From JAIRVZ01 sp031553755 (GTDB lineage: Bacteria; Bacteroidota; Bacteroidia; Bacteroidales; Azobacteroidaceae), in assembly GCA_031553755.1 (NCBI GenBank), contig JAVBKZ010000030.1:1-42080 (forward strand): 42,080 nt of DNA. Reading direction: 5' to 3'. A program made the translations under genes and the position numbers. How positions within the stretch are numbered: the first letter of the stretch is position 1; every line of letters begins with the position of its first letter. Below the pieces are notes generated by a model. That model saw only the letters and a program-made list of their open reading frames with translations. It did not search any database and was not told the origin of the DNA. This document shows, in pieces, positions 34,858 through 42,080 of this stretch.

Positions 34858-35517
34858 TCAGGAAAATCTTTTTTCAATAAAAGTTTTAAATTCTACAACT
34901 ATTTCATCTTCAGGATTCCATTGTTGATTTTCCAAAAACAACAAAGTGTCTTGAAATGTTTCAAATTCGTTCAGAATTTTCATCACATTTTCCATTTCTT
35001 CTGCCGAGCCGTTGAATAATTCGCGTTGAAACCTGAATTTATCGTTTAAACTCATATACTTCTGTAAATCAGCAAGTATCAAATCTTCTTTTTTTATTTC
35101 GTTGAATAAGCTATTTTTTAATAATTCTTCTTCCGACGATGGAGTTAACTCATCCAATAATTCTTTCGTTTCAGTACTTATTTTTTCGGGTTCGATGGCA
35201 GGTTCAAACTCCGCGATTTCATTTTCGGGTTTTACCTTAATTTCTTCTTCGGGAATAATCGAATTTGAAACATTCGATTTTTCAGCCAATCCGGTAGTTT
35301 CCAGAAAAGACACTTTATTCGCGATAAAATGTTCTTCCATAATTTTCAATTGCCCTTGCTCCATGTAATGAAGCGTATTGGCCAAATCCCGGATAATATC
35401 GTAAGAAAGACTAAAAAAGGAAAGCGGAAGGAGTTCTGACTTTCTTGCCTGACGAAATTGTTCTTCAAGCGTTTGAATTTGTTCAAGCGATTGTTCTATT
35501 TCTTTCTTGAAAAGCAT
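34858..35517 (-). CDS. Acidic protein of unknown function, upstream of rsmI
   Basis: I take the ATG at 35517 (219 residues). An ATG four codons earlier would leave only a few bases of leader behind the -7 box at 35550-35543. The N-terminal helix pair (KKEIEQSLEQIQTLEEQF, LLPLSFFSLSYDIIRDLANTLH) is followed by a Glu/Pro/Ser-rich, probably disordered linker (about 85-145). A compact C-terminal helical part follows (SLNDKFRFQRELFNGSAEEM). This last motif recurs in Bacteroidota proteins of unknown role. No signal peptide, so cytoplasmic. It leads the three-gene minus-strand operon with rsmI and the coiled-coil lipoprotein. Confidence 0.7.
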   Translation of the reverse strand: MLFKKEIEQSLEQIQTLEEQFRQARKSELLPLSFFSLSYDIIRDLANTLHYMEQGQLKIMEEHFIANKVSFLETTGLAEKSNVSNSIIPEEEIKVKPENEIAEFEPAIEPEKISTETKELLDELTPSSEEELLKNSLFNEIKKEDLILADLQKYMSLNDKFRFQRELFNGSAEEMENVMKILNEFETFQDTLLFLENQQWNPEDEIVVEFKTFIEKRFS

Positions 35518-35542
35518 AATGAAAAACATTCTAATTCAATTA

Positions 35543-35601
35543 CAAATGTACGTGATAATTTTTGAACTTAAATAAATTTCAGGGTTTTTAGATTACTTTT
35601 G
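35543..35601. promoter_or_regulatory. Divergent promoters for the rsmI operon and surE
   Basis: A minus-strand -7 box TACATTTG (35550-35543) faces the rsmI operon. A plus-strand TACTTTTG (35594-35601) lies 30 bases before surE. They are 43 bases apart and point away from each other. Confidence 0.65.
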
Positions 35602-35631
35602 TAAGAAATTTAATTTTCTTACAAAATATTT

Positions 35632-36402
35632 ATGGAACAAAATAAAAAACCGTTGATATTGATTACAAATGATGATGGAATTCAGGCGAAAGGCATTCAA
35701 AGCCTGATAGAAGCAATCAGACCTTTAGGTGAATTGATTGTTTTAGCTCCCGATGGAACACGTTCAGGAATGTCGAGCGCCATCACTTCTCATTTGCCCT
35801 TACGCGTATTTCAATCGCGACAAGAAGAAGACCTGACGGTTTACGCGAGCAACGGTACTCCTGTCGATTGTGTGAAATTAGCGATTAATGAGATTTTAGA
35901 CCGGACTCCCGATTTGGTTATTTCGGGAATCAATCATGGTTCGAATTCTTCTATTTGTGTGGTTTATTCCGGAACAATGGGAGCCGCTTTAGAAGGATGT
36001 ATTTGGGGCGTTCCCTCTTTTGGTATTTCCTTAACAGACCATTCATCGGATGCCGATTTTACCGAAGCTGTTAAATACGCGAAAATTGTAGCCGAAAAAA
36101 TACTGAAAGAAGGTTTGCCGCAAGGAGTATGCCTGAATGTAAATATTCCTAATATCAAAGATATTAAAGGAATGAAAGTATGTACACAAACGTCGGGAAG
36201 ATGGATTGCCGAATTCATGAAATCACAAGACGCTTTGGGAAAAGATATTTATTGGCTTACGGGAAAATTCGACAATCATAATCCTGACGACGAAGATTCG
36301 GATGAATGGGCTTTATCGAATGGTTATGTATCCATTGTTCCAAGTAAAATCGACTTAACAGCGTATCACGTAGTAAACCAATTGAAACATTGGGAAAGTT
36401 GA
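35632..36402 (+). CDS. surE: 5'/3'-nucleotidase SurE
   Basis: SurE is a cytoplasmic metal-dependent phosphatase acting on nucleoside monophosphates. The 256 residues start with the metal motif LILITNDDGIQAKGIQSL (Asp14, Asp15). They continue with LAPDGTRSGMSSAIT, the ASNGTPVDCVKLAI segment and ISGINHGSNSSICVVYSGTMGAA (about 102-124), all hallmarks of the family. In many Bacteroidales surE lies next to lpxB; here a TonB receptor and its lipoprotein partner stand between the two. The next gene starts two bases after its stop. Confidence 0.95.
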   Translation: MEQNKKPLILITNDDGIQAKGIQSLIEAIRPLGELIVLAPDGTRSGMSSAITSHLPLRVFQSRQEEDLTVYASNGTPVDCVKLAINEILDRTPDLVISGINHGSNSSICVVYSGTMGAALEGCIWGVPSFGISLTDHSSDADFTEAVKYAKIVAEKILKEGLPQGVCLNVNIPNIKDIKGMKVCTQTSGRWIAEFMKSQDALGKDIYWLTGKFDNHNPDDEDSDEWALSNGYVSIVPSKIDLTAYHVVNQLKHWES

Positions 36403-36404
36403 TT

Positions 36405-38792
36405 ATGAGAAAATTAACGGGATTTTTTTGCCTGTTAATTTGCTTTCTTCAAACAATTTCTTCCCAAAATAAATTTACAATCAGTGGATTTGTAAGGGAT
36501 AGTTTGAATACTGAAAATTTGATTGGCGCTTCAGTTTACAATAAAAACAATCAACGGGGAACCTCAACCAATATTTATGGTTTTTATAGCCTGACTTTAT
36601 CCGGAGGTGATGTGGATATAATCTATTCTTATGTGGGTTATAGTACAAAACAAATATCTTTTAGATTGACTAAAGATACAATTATCAATGTGAATTTGTC
36701 GGGTACGAATTTGCTGCAAGAAACCGTAATTACAGGCAGAAGAGCGGAAGAGTCGCAAGATAAAACTCAAATGAGTAATATTAGCGTTCCGATTGCGCAA
36801 GTGAAAGCTTTACCGGCTTTTTTAGGAGAAGTCGACCTGATAAAAGTCCTCCAATTGATGCCCGGAGTGCAATCGGGAGGAGAAGGTACAACCGGACTTT
36901 ATGTGAGAGGAGGCGGTCCCGACCAAAACCTGATCCTACTCGATGGAGTTCCTGTTTATAACGTTTCGCATTTATTTGGTTTTTTTTCCGTTTTTAACGC
37001 GGATGCCATTAATAATGTTGAATTAATAAAAGGTGGATTTCCGGCTCGTTATGGAGGAAGGACTTCTTCTGTTGTAGACATTAATATGAAAGAAGGAAAT
37101 GCCAAAGAATTTCACGGAGAAGGCGCTATTGGTTTGATATCTGCCAAATTAACATTAGAAGGCCCGATTTGGAAAGATCATACTTCTTTTATTGTTTCGG
37201 GAAGAAGAACTTACGTCGACCTGTTGGCGCAACCTTTTATCAATCAAATGAATGAAGGCAATTCAGAAGAAAATATTTCCACCGGATATTATTTTTACGA
37301 CCTCACAGCCAAAATCAATCATCGTTTTTCTGATAAAGACCGTCTTTATTTAAGCGCTTACATGGGTCGAGATAAGTTTTATTTGGATGATGATTTTGAA
37401 AGTTACAATGAAAAGTCATACAACAAGTCGCGTATCAAATGGGGAAACATCACTTCCTCCCTGCGATGGAACCGTATTTTCACCAACCAATTATTCGGAA
37501 ATACAACGGTAACTTATAGTCGTTTCCTGTTTAATACCGGTTTTGACTGGAAAAAATACTGGTATGACGATTATTCAAAAAAAAATAATATTGAGTCTTA
37601 CCAGATAGACTATAATTCAAGCATAGAAGATTGGAGTGGAAAAATTTCATTCGATTATATCCCTTCACCCGATCATTATATACGTTCGGGAGCATCTGTT
37701 ATTAACCATTTATTTCAACCGGGAATTACCACGTTTGCCGAATCAACGATGGCGATTGACACAACTATGGGAGCTTCAAGACTTTTTACGAATGAATTTG
37801 ATTTGTATGCTGAAGATGATTTTAACGTGACAGATAAATTGAGAATTAACGCGGGAGTTCATTGGTCGGGGTTTTCGGTCAAAAATGAATTTTTTAATTA
37901 TTTACAACCTCGCGTTACCGCCCGCTACTTACTCTCAAATAAATTAGCCGTCAAAGCGTCTTACGCGCGGATGGCGCAATATGTGCATTTACTTACTAAT
38001 TCGGGAGTTAGTCTTCCGACCGATCTTTGGATTCCTTCAACCGATGCGCTAAAACCTCAATTGTCGGATCAGGTTACACTTGGATTGACAAATAATTTCA
38101 ATAAAACTTATGAAGCAAGCATTGAAGGTTATTACAAAACCATGGATAACGTGATAGAATACCGTGAAGGCGCCTCGTTTTTTAATTTAGATACTAAATG
38201 GGAAAATAAAATCTTGCAAGGAAAAGGTGAAAGTTACGGAATGGAAATATTCGGAGAGAAAAAAAAAGGAAAACTTACCGGATGGATAGGGTATACTTTA
38301 TCGTGGACAAACCGGACTTTTGATTTACTGAACGGAGGAAAAACATTTCCCTACAAATACGACAGAAGGCACGATTTGAGTGTAGTCGCTATCTATCAAC
38401 CCAGTAAACGAATCGAATTATCAGGAACCTGGGTGTTTGGTTCGGGAAACGCGATAACCATTCCAACCGCCGAATTTTCAGGCAGGACTCCCTTTATGCC
38501 TTTGGATGTCGACGTCGATGCCAAATCTTATGCCGAACGAAACAGTTACCGGATGGCTCCTTATCATCGTTTGGATTTCGGAATTAGCTTTATTAAGAAA
38601 ACCCGTTGGGGAGAAAGACGTTGGATTATAGGCCTTTATAATACGTATAACCGCCAAAATCCATTCTATATCGATGTAGAAACCAGAGAAATATTTGACC
38701 CGAAAACAGGAGAAACAATCGAGAAAAACAATTTCGTACAATATAGCCTTTTCCCAATTATTCCATCCGTAAGTTATCACTTTAAGTTTTAA
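36405..38792 (+). CDS. TonB-dependent receptor with carboxypeptidase-regulatory-like N domain
   Basis: An outer-membrane active transporter of 795 residues from the ATG at 36405, just after the surE stop; an ATG 15 bases earlier lies inside surE. A signal peptide (to about residue 21) is followed by a CarboxypepD-regulatory-like domain (FTISGFVRDSLNTENLIGAS, about 24-105). Next comes a plug domain (LPAFLGEVDLIKVLQLMPGV and GLYVRGGGPDQNLILLDGVP, about 130-240). The 22-strand barrel ends in KF (YHFKF). It precedes a DUF4249 lipoprotein by six bases, a pairing that recalls SusC/SusD. The substrate is unknown. Confidence 0.92.
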   Translation: MRKLTGFFCLLICFLQTISSQNKFTISGFVRDSLNTENLIGASVYNKNNQRGTSTNIYGFYSLTLSGGDVDIIYSYVGYSTKQISFRLTKDTIINVNLSGTNLLQETVITGRRAEESQDKTQMSNISVPIAQVKALPAFLGEVDLIKVLQLMPGVQSGGEGTTGLYVRGGGPDQNLILLDGVPVYNVSHLFGFFSVFNADAINNVELIKGGFPARYGGRTSSVVDINMKEGNAKEFHGEGAIGLISAKLTLEGPIWKDHTSFIVSGRRTYVDLLAQPFINQMNEGNSEENISTGYYFYDLTAKINHRFSDKDRLYLSAYMGRDKFYLDDDFESYNEKSYNKSRIKWGNITSSLRWNRIFTNQLFGNTTVTYSRFLFNTGFDWKKYWYDDYSKKNNIESYQIDYNSSIEDWSGKISFDYIPSPDHYIRSGASVINHLFQPGITTFAESTMAIDTTMGASRLFTNEFDLYAEDDFNVTDKLRINAGVHWSGFSVKNEFFNYLQPRVTARYLLSNKLAVKASYARMAQYVHLLTNSGVSLPTDLWIPSTDALKPQLSDQVTLGLTNNFNKTYEASIEGYYKTMDNVIEYREGASFFNLDTKWENKILQGKGESYGMEIFGEKKKGKLTGWIGYTLSWTNRTFDLLNGGKTFPYKYDRRHDLSVVAIYQPSKRIELSGTWVFGSGNAITIPTAEFSGRTPFMPLDVDVDAKSYAERNSYRMAPYHRLDFGISFIKKTRWGERRWIIGLYNTYNRQNPFYIDVETREIFDPKTGETIEKNNFVQYSLFPIIPSVSYHFKF

Positions 38793-38798
38793 CAATTT

Positions 38799-39950
38799 AT
38801 GAAACAAATAGTAAATTTTTCAGTTATCGTTTTTATTCTTTCATTCTTTTTTTCTTGTAGTGATTTTATCAAGAAAGACATTGAAATAGAAATGGCGGAT
38901 AACACTTCGAAATTGGTAGTTTTTGCCGGATTGGAAGATGATTTGTTTTATGTATATCTCAACCTGAGTAATCCGATATCAACGAAAAAAACTTCACTCA
39001 AAAGTTCGGTCAAAGACGCTAAAGTAAAACTTTTTGAAGAAGATAAATTGTTATTTGAAATCACAGAACCCGATGATTTTTTTTACGATCCGGTTGGAGC
39101 GGGCTATGATATAAAATACGATGCTCCTTATCGTTTCAATTTGTATCCCTATGCTGTGAGAAAAGATGTAAAAATTACTTCTGGGAAAAATTATCGTATA
39201 GAAGTTTCTTTAAACGGCTATTCTACTGTAACCTCTACGGTTACCGCTCCGGAAACGATTGATATTGAAGATATTACTTTAACAACATCTTCTGTCATCC
39301 GGCCTAATCGAAACAGAATTGCTTATGCCGAAAATTTACAACCAAATTACATGCAAAGTGATGAATTTTTTCAATTAGATATCAATTTGAATGATAATCC
39401 GTCTCAAAAAGATTATTATTTGATAGAAGCGTTTGAAGTCCAATCTTCAAATAAAACGATTGCCGATTTTTACGCCAACACATCGAATGTTCAACGGTTG
39501 GCAATTGCTACTACAGATAGAATGTTGATACGTGAAAATCCGATAATAACAGCCAGTGAGTCGCTGAGTGATCCTGAAAAAAACACCTTTGTATTCGGAC
39601 AATTGGTTTTAAGTGATTTAAGTTTTCAAGGAAAAAAACAAAATATGAAACTATTGATGTCTCCGGGATTAGTAAAACAAGATAATAGTTGCGAGCGTTT
39701 GGAAAAAATGGGATATAATCCTGAATATATTAAACATATAGATTATCGTTTAGTGGTTGTTGTAAAACATATTTGTCCGGATTCGTATGAATTTTACAAG
39801 ACATTTATTTCACAAAGCGAAGAATTAGGGTTTTTTACAGAGCCGGTAAGTACATTCTCTAATATCAATGGAGGTTACGGTTGTTTTACCGTGTCATCCA
39901 CAAAACAATTTACATTGCAAGAGTACGGAATTTGTTATCTTGAATGGTAA
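38799..39950 (+). CDS. DUF4249 lipoprotein, partner of the TonB receptor
   Basis: A 383-residue lipoprotein with lipid Cys20 (FFFSCSDFIKKDIEIEM). It is rich in beta strands (LVVFAGLEDDLFYVYLNLSN, VKDAKVKLFEEDKLLFEITE). This matches DUF4249, a Bacteroidota family usually encoded beside a TonB-dependent receptor. It may act as a surface lid or substrate-binding partner, as SusD does for SusC, but no ligand is known. It starts six bases after the receptor. Cysteines occur late (NSCERLEKMGY, KHICPDSYEF, GYGCF, YGICYLEW), so disulfides are possible. Confidence 0.83.
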   Translation: MKQIVNFSVIVFILSFFFSCSDFIKKDIEIEMADNTSKLVVFAGLEDDLFYVYLNLSNPISTKKTSLKSSVKDAKVKLFEEDKLLFEITEPDDFFYDPVGAGYDIKYDAPYRFNLYPYAVRKDVKITSGKNYRIEVSLNGYSTVTSTVTAPETIDIEDITLTTSSVIRPNRNRIAYAENLQPNYMQSDEFFQLDINLNDNPSQKDYYLIEAFEVQSSNKTIADFYANTSNVQRLAIATTDRMLIRENPIITASESLSDPEKNTFVFGQLVLSDLSFQGKKQNMKLLMSPGLVKQDNSCERLEKMGYNPEYIKHIDYRLVVVVKHICPDSYEFYKTFISQSEELGFFTEPVSTFSNINGGYGCFTVSSTKQFTLQEYGICYLEW

Positions 39951-39966
39951 AATCCACAAACTAAAG

Positions 39967-39974
39967 TATCTTTG
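39967..39974 (+). promoter_or_regulatory. lpxB promoter, -7 box TATCTTTG
   Basis: TATCTTTG matches the consensus and lies 29 bases ahead of the lpxB ATG. lpxB can therefore be transcribed apart from the receptor pair upstream. The -33 region is poor. Confidence 0.6.
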
Positions 39975-40003
39975 TTTATTATTTTTTATTGACTTGATTA
40001 TTG

Positions 40004-41131
40004 ATGAAATACTATTTAATAGCGGGAGAAGCATCGGGCGATTTGCACGCGTCTAATTTGATGAAATCTTTGAAAAAAATCGACAAAGAAGCCGATTTCC
40101 GTTTCTTTGGAGGAGATTTGATGCGAAATGTCGGTGGATTTTTAGTCAAACATTACCGCGAAATGGCTTATATGGGATTTATTCCCGTATTGATGAATCT
40201 TCGTACAATATTTAAAAATATGGATTTGTGCGAAAAAGACATTGCCCGCTATCAACCCGATGTAGTGATTTTAATAGACTATCCGGGGTTCAATCTGAAA
40301 ATAGCCAAATATGTAAAAACAAAACTCAACATTCCGGTCTATTACTATATATCGCCTAAAATATGGGCTTGGAAAGAATACAGGATCAAAGATATCCGCA
40401 AGTATGTCGACAAAATGTTATCTATCCTGCCTTTTGAAGTCCCATTTTATAAAAAACATAATTATGCGATAGATTATGTGGGAAATCCGACGGTCGACGC
40501 TATTTCCAACCGTGAATTTGCCGAAGAAACTTTTGAGGAATTTATAAAAGCCAACGATTTGTCGGGAAAGCCCATAATTGCTCTTCTAGCCGGCAGCCGT
40601 AAACAAGAAATCAAAGACAATTTACCTACGATGTTGGAAGTAGTCGCTCAATTCCGCGATCATCAAATTGTTATAGCGGGAGCTCCGGGAATACTTCCTG
40701 ATTACTATAAAATTTACATTCAGGAATGGGATGTAAAAATTGTATTCGGGCAAACTTATCGTTTATTGGCGCAATCAAAAGCCGCTTTGGTTACTTCCGG
40801 AACAGCCACTTTAGAAACCGGATTGTTGAGAATTCCTCAAGTTGTATGCTATAAAACTCCGGCGAAATATTTTGTTTCTTTTGTTTTCGATTATTTTTTT
40901 AAGATAAAATATATATCCTTAATCAATTTAATAGCGAATAAAACTGTTGTAAAAGAATTATTCGCTAAACATTTTTCAAAGAAAACAATAGGACAAGAAT
41001 TGTCTCAATTGCTTCACAATACAAGCTACAGGGAAAATATGATAAAAGAATATGACGAAATTATAAAAATTCTCGGCAAACCGGGCGCTTCCGATCAGGC
41101 GGCGGAAGTTGTAATTCGCTCCCTGAATTAA
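40004..41131 (+). CDS. lpxB: Lipid-A-disaccharide synthase
   Basis: LpxB joins lipid X and UDP-2,3-diacylglucosamine at the inner membrane to make the lipid A disaccharide. The start is the ATG at 40004 (375 residues); the codon before it, TTG, is less likely. Family motifs: MKYYLIAGEASGDLHASNLM, VVILIDYPGFNLKIAKYVK, PVYYYISPKIWAWKEYRI, LPFEVPFYKKH, YVGNPTVDAI, LLAGSRKQEIKDNLPTMLE and LVTSGTATLETGLL. All catalytic and UDP-binding regions are present. It ends on the palindrome TTAA (41128-41131), shared with the stop of the gene on the other strand. Confidence 0.96.
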   Translation: MKYYLIAGEASGDLHASNLMKSLKKIDKEADFRFFGGDLMRNVGGFLVKHYREMAYMGFIPVLMNLRTIFKNMDLCEKDIARYQPDVVILIDYPGFNLKIAKYVKTKLNIPVYYYISPKIWAWKEYRIKDIRKYVDKMLSILPFEVPFYKKHNYAIDYVGNPTVDAISNREFAEETFEEFIKANDLSGKPIIALLAGSRKQEIKDNLPTMLEVVAQFRDHQIVIAGAPGILPDYYKIYIQEWDVKIVFGQTYRLLAQSKAALVTSGTATLETGLLRIPQVVCYKTPAKYFVSFVFDYFFKIKYISLINLIANKTVVKELFAKHFSKKTIGQELSQLLHNTSYRENMIKEYDEIIKILGKPGASDQAAEVVIRSLN

Positions 41132-41649
41132 TCTTCTTCCTTATACCAACTCGAATACATCAAATAATTGCGTGCTATCCGTTGATTGATTTCTTTTGAT
41201 TGTTCCGGATCTACTTTCTTTACGAATTTGGCGGGAATTCCGGCATAAATACTTCCGGCTTCAACTTGTGTTCCGGTCAACACGACCGAACCTGCCGCGA
41301 TAATGGCTCCTTCTCCGATAACAGCGTGATCTAACACAACTGCGTTGATCCCAATTAATGCTCCGTTTTCGATTTTCGCCCCATGAATAGTAACATTATG
41401 ACCGATAGAAACATCATCTCCAATTTCCGTTACCGATTTTTCGTAAAGCGTATGAATCACAGTTCCATCCTGGATATTTACCCGGTTGCCTATTCTGATC
41501 GAATTTACATCACCCCTTAATACCGCGTTATACCAAATGCTACAATCATCTCCTATAACGACATCTCCTATAATCGTAGCATTTTCGGCTAAAAATACAT
41601 TTTTTCCTATTTGAGGAATAAATCCCCTCAATGGTTTGATTAGAGCCAT
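41128..41649 (-). CDS. Gamma-carbonic anhydrase family protein (YrdA-like)
   Basis: A 173-residue left-handed beta-helix protein with hexapeptide repeats (ATIIGDVVIGDDCSIWYNAV, ALIGINAVVLDHAVIGEGAI). The three metal-binding histidines of the family are present at His66 (VIHTL), His84 (IGHNV) and His89 (TIHG). The C-terminal helix (DPEQSKEINQRIARNYLMYS) packs trimers. It lacks the acidic loop of the active archaeal Cam enzyme, so activity as carbonic anhydrase is uncertain. A minus-strand -7 box TATCTTTG lies at 41729-41722, about 70 bases upstream. Confidence 0.92.
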   Translation of the reverse strand: MALIKPLRGFIPQIGKNVFLAENATIIGDVVIGDDCSIWYNAVLRGDVNSIRIGNRVNIQDGTVIHTLYEKSVTEIGDDVSIGHNVTIHGAKIENGALIGINAVVLDHAVIGEGAIIAAGSVVLTGTQVEAGSIYAGIPAKFVKKVDPEQSKEINQRIARNYLMYSSWYKEED

Positions 41650-41770
41650 ATCAATTATTTTATTTTATGAATCAGATTATTATAAAAACAAGATTTAATC
41701 ATATTCGGTTCTTATAAGCTACAAAGATACAGTTTATTTCAATTGCCGTTTAAACTGACAGCAATGAAAA

Positions 41771-41810
41771 TAACTTCCTGTAACTCCGCTTAACTCCCTC
41801 TAACTCTTTA
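41771..41810. repeat. Four 10-base units starting TAACT
   Basis: The units TAACTTCCTG, TAACTCCGCT, TAACTCCCTC and TAACTCTTTA follow each other without gaps. The gap 41650-42044 holds this array, AT-rich sequence and the two promoters listed, and no gene. Confidence 0.85.
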
Positions 41811-41943
41811 GTATTTTCTATTATTTTCCTGAATTTTGTAAAAAATTAATTAAAATATAAGTGTTAAAATGAATTATTTGTTAACGAATGGTAATTATTT
41901 GTATTTGTAAAAACATTTATTCTTCAGGTTTGGAATTCCGCCG

Positions 41944-41951
41944 TACATTTG
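41944..41951 (+). promoter_or_regulatory. Promoter of the small membrane protein gene (right copy)
   Basis: TACATTTG matches the -7 consensus. The leader from about 41958 to 42044 is nearly 90 bases of A/C-rich, G-poor sequence with several ACACAC runs and no Shine-Dalgarno site. No clear -33 TTTG lies at the usual distance. Confidence 0.7.
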
Positions 41952-42016
41952 CATTGTAATTAAACGACACACACAGACAAAATAAAGATACACACACATT
42001 AAGAACAAAAAATTAA

Positions 42017-42080
42017 ACACACAACAATTAAAAAATTAAACAACATGAACGCAACAATTAACAACAACAGCAACAACGAA
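42017..42080. repeat. Terminal direct repeat, right copy
   Basis: Identical to 1-64 over all 64 bases. See the left copy. The promoter ahead of it (41944) is outside the left copy, which begins inside the leader. Confidence 0.97.
42045..42080 (+). CDS. Small Asn-rich membrane protein, 5' part (cut by window end)
   Basis: The first 12 codons (MNATINNNSNNE) are the same as in the gene at 29-175. Whether this is the same gene seen twice or a second copy cannot be told from the window. Confidence 0.7.
   Translation, partial: MNATINNNSNNE

Noticed and set aside
1..42080. CRISPR arrays, insertion sequences, prophage or restriction genes
   Set aside because: No regularly spaced repeats, transposase, integrase, capsid or methylase/endonuclease genes could be read in the window.

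Overview
The window reads as a Bacteroidota chromosome fragment, most likely order Bacteroidales. It is AT-rich, with A-rich leaders instead of Shine-Dalgarno sites and many -7 boxes of the TAnnTTTG type. It carries SprA and its plug protein (type IX secretion), a TamL-type lipoprotein, a TonB receptor paired with a DUF4249 lipoprotein, lipid A synthesis (lpxB) and a DUF1573 lipoprotein. All of this is ordinary for a Gram-negative member of that phylum. The two ends are not independent: bases 1-64 recur exactly at 42017-42080. The window is therefore either one contig cut at a repeated small gene or a sequence that closes on itself.

Layout. 1-487: an Asn-rich small membrane protein gene, short repeats and a terminator. 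488-9881: ruvA, sprA and the SprA plug gene, joined by two TAATG stop/start overlaps. 9882-10436: a long AT-rich gap with a possible small RNA, then the gpmI promoter and a leader that can fold two ways. 10437-14562: gpmI, a Gfo/Idh/MocA oxidoreductase, a ketopantoate-reductase-like protein and a rhomboid protease, almost without gaps. 14826-15260: a small cyclophilin. 15261-23957: a long leader and then five genes on the plus strand: a membrane-anchored HEAT-like protein, a processive family 2 glycosyltransferase, a TPR plus YaiO-type outer-membrane barrel protein, a DUF4838 lipoprotein and a DUF1573 lipoprotein. 23954-25925 (minus): pdxB, an ABC ATPase and tRNA-Leu(CAA). 26070-29488: a GH20 hexosaminidase overlapping aroB. 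29496-32684: tamL and a TrmH-type methyltransferase, divergent. 32685-33288: a decayed region with an RHS-like remnant and short palindromes. 33289-35529 (minus): a coiled-coil lipoprotein, rsmI and an acidic protein of unknown function. 35632-41131: surE, a TonB receptor, a DUF4249 lipoprotein and lpxB. 41128-41649 (minus): a gamma-carbonic anhydrase-like protein. The last 400 bases hold the promoter and first codons of a second copy of the small membrane protein gene.

The best candidate for an undescribed system is 15844-23957. It pairs an inner-membrane polysaccharide synthase with a periplasmic TPR scaffold fused to an outer-membrane barrel, plus a predicted glycosidase. This is the logic of synthase-dependent exopolysaccharide export (PNAG, alginate, cellulose), but with a HEAT-like membrane protein and a DUF4838 protein where the known systems have other partners. 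Function is inferred from architecture and gene order only.
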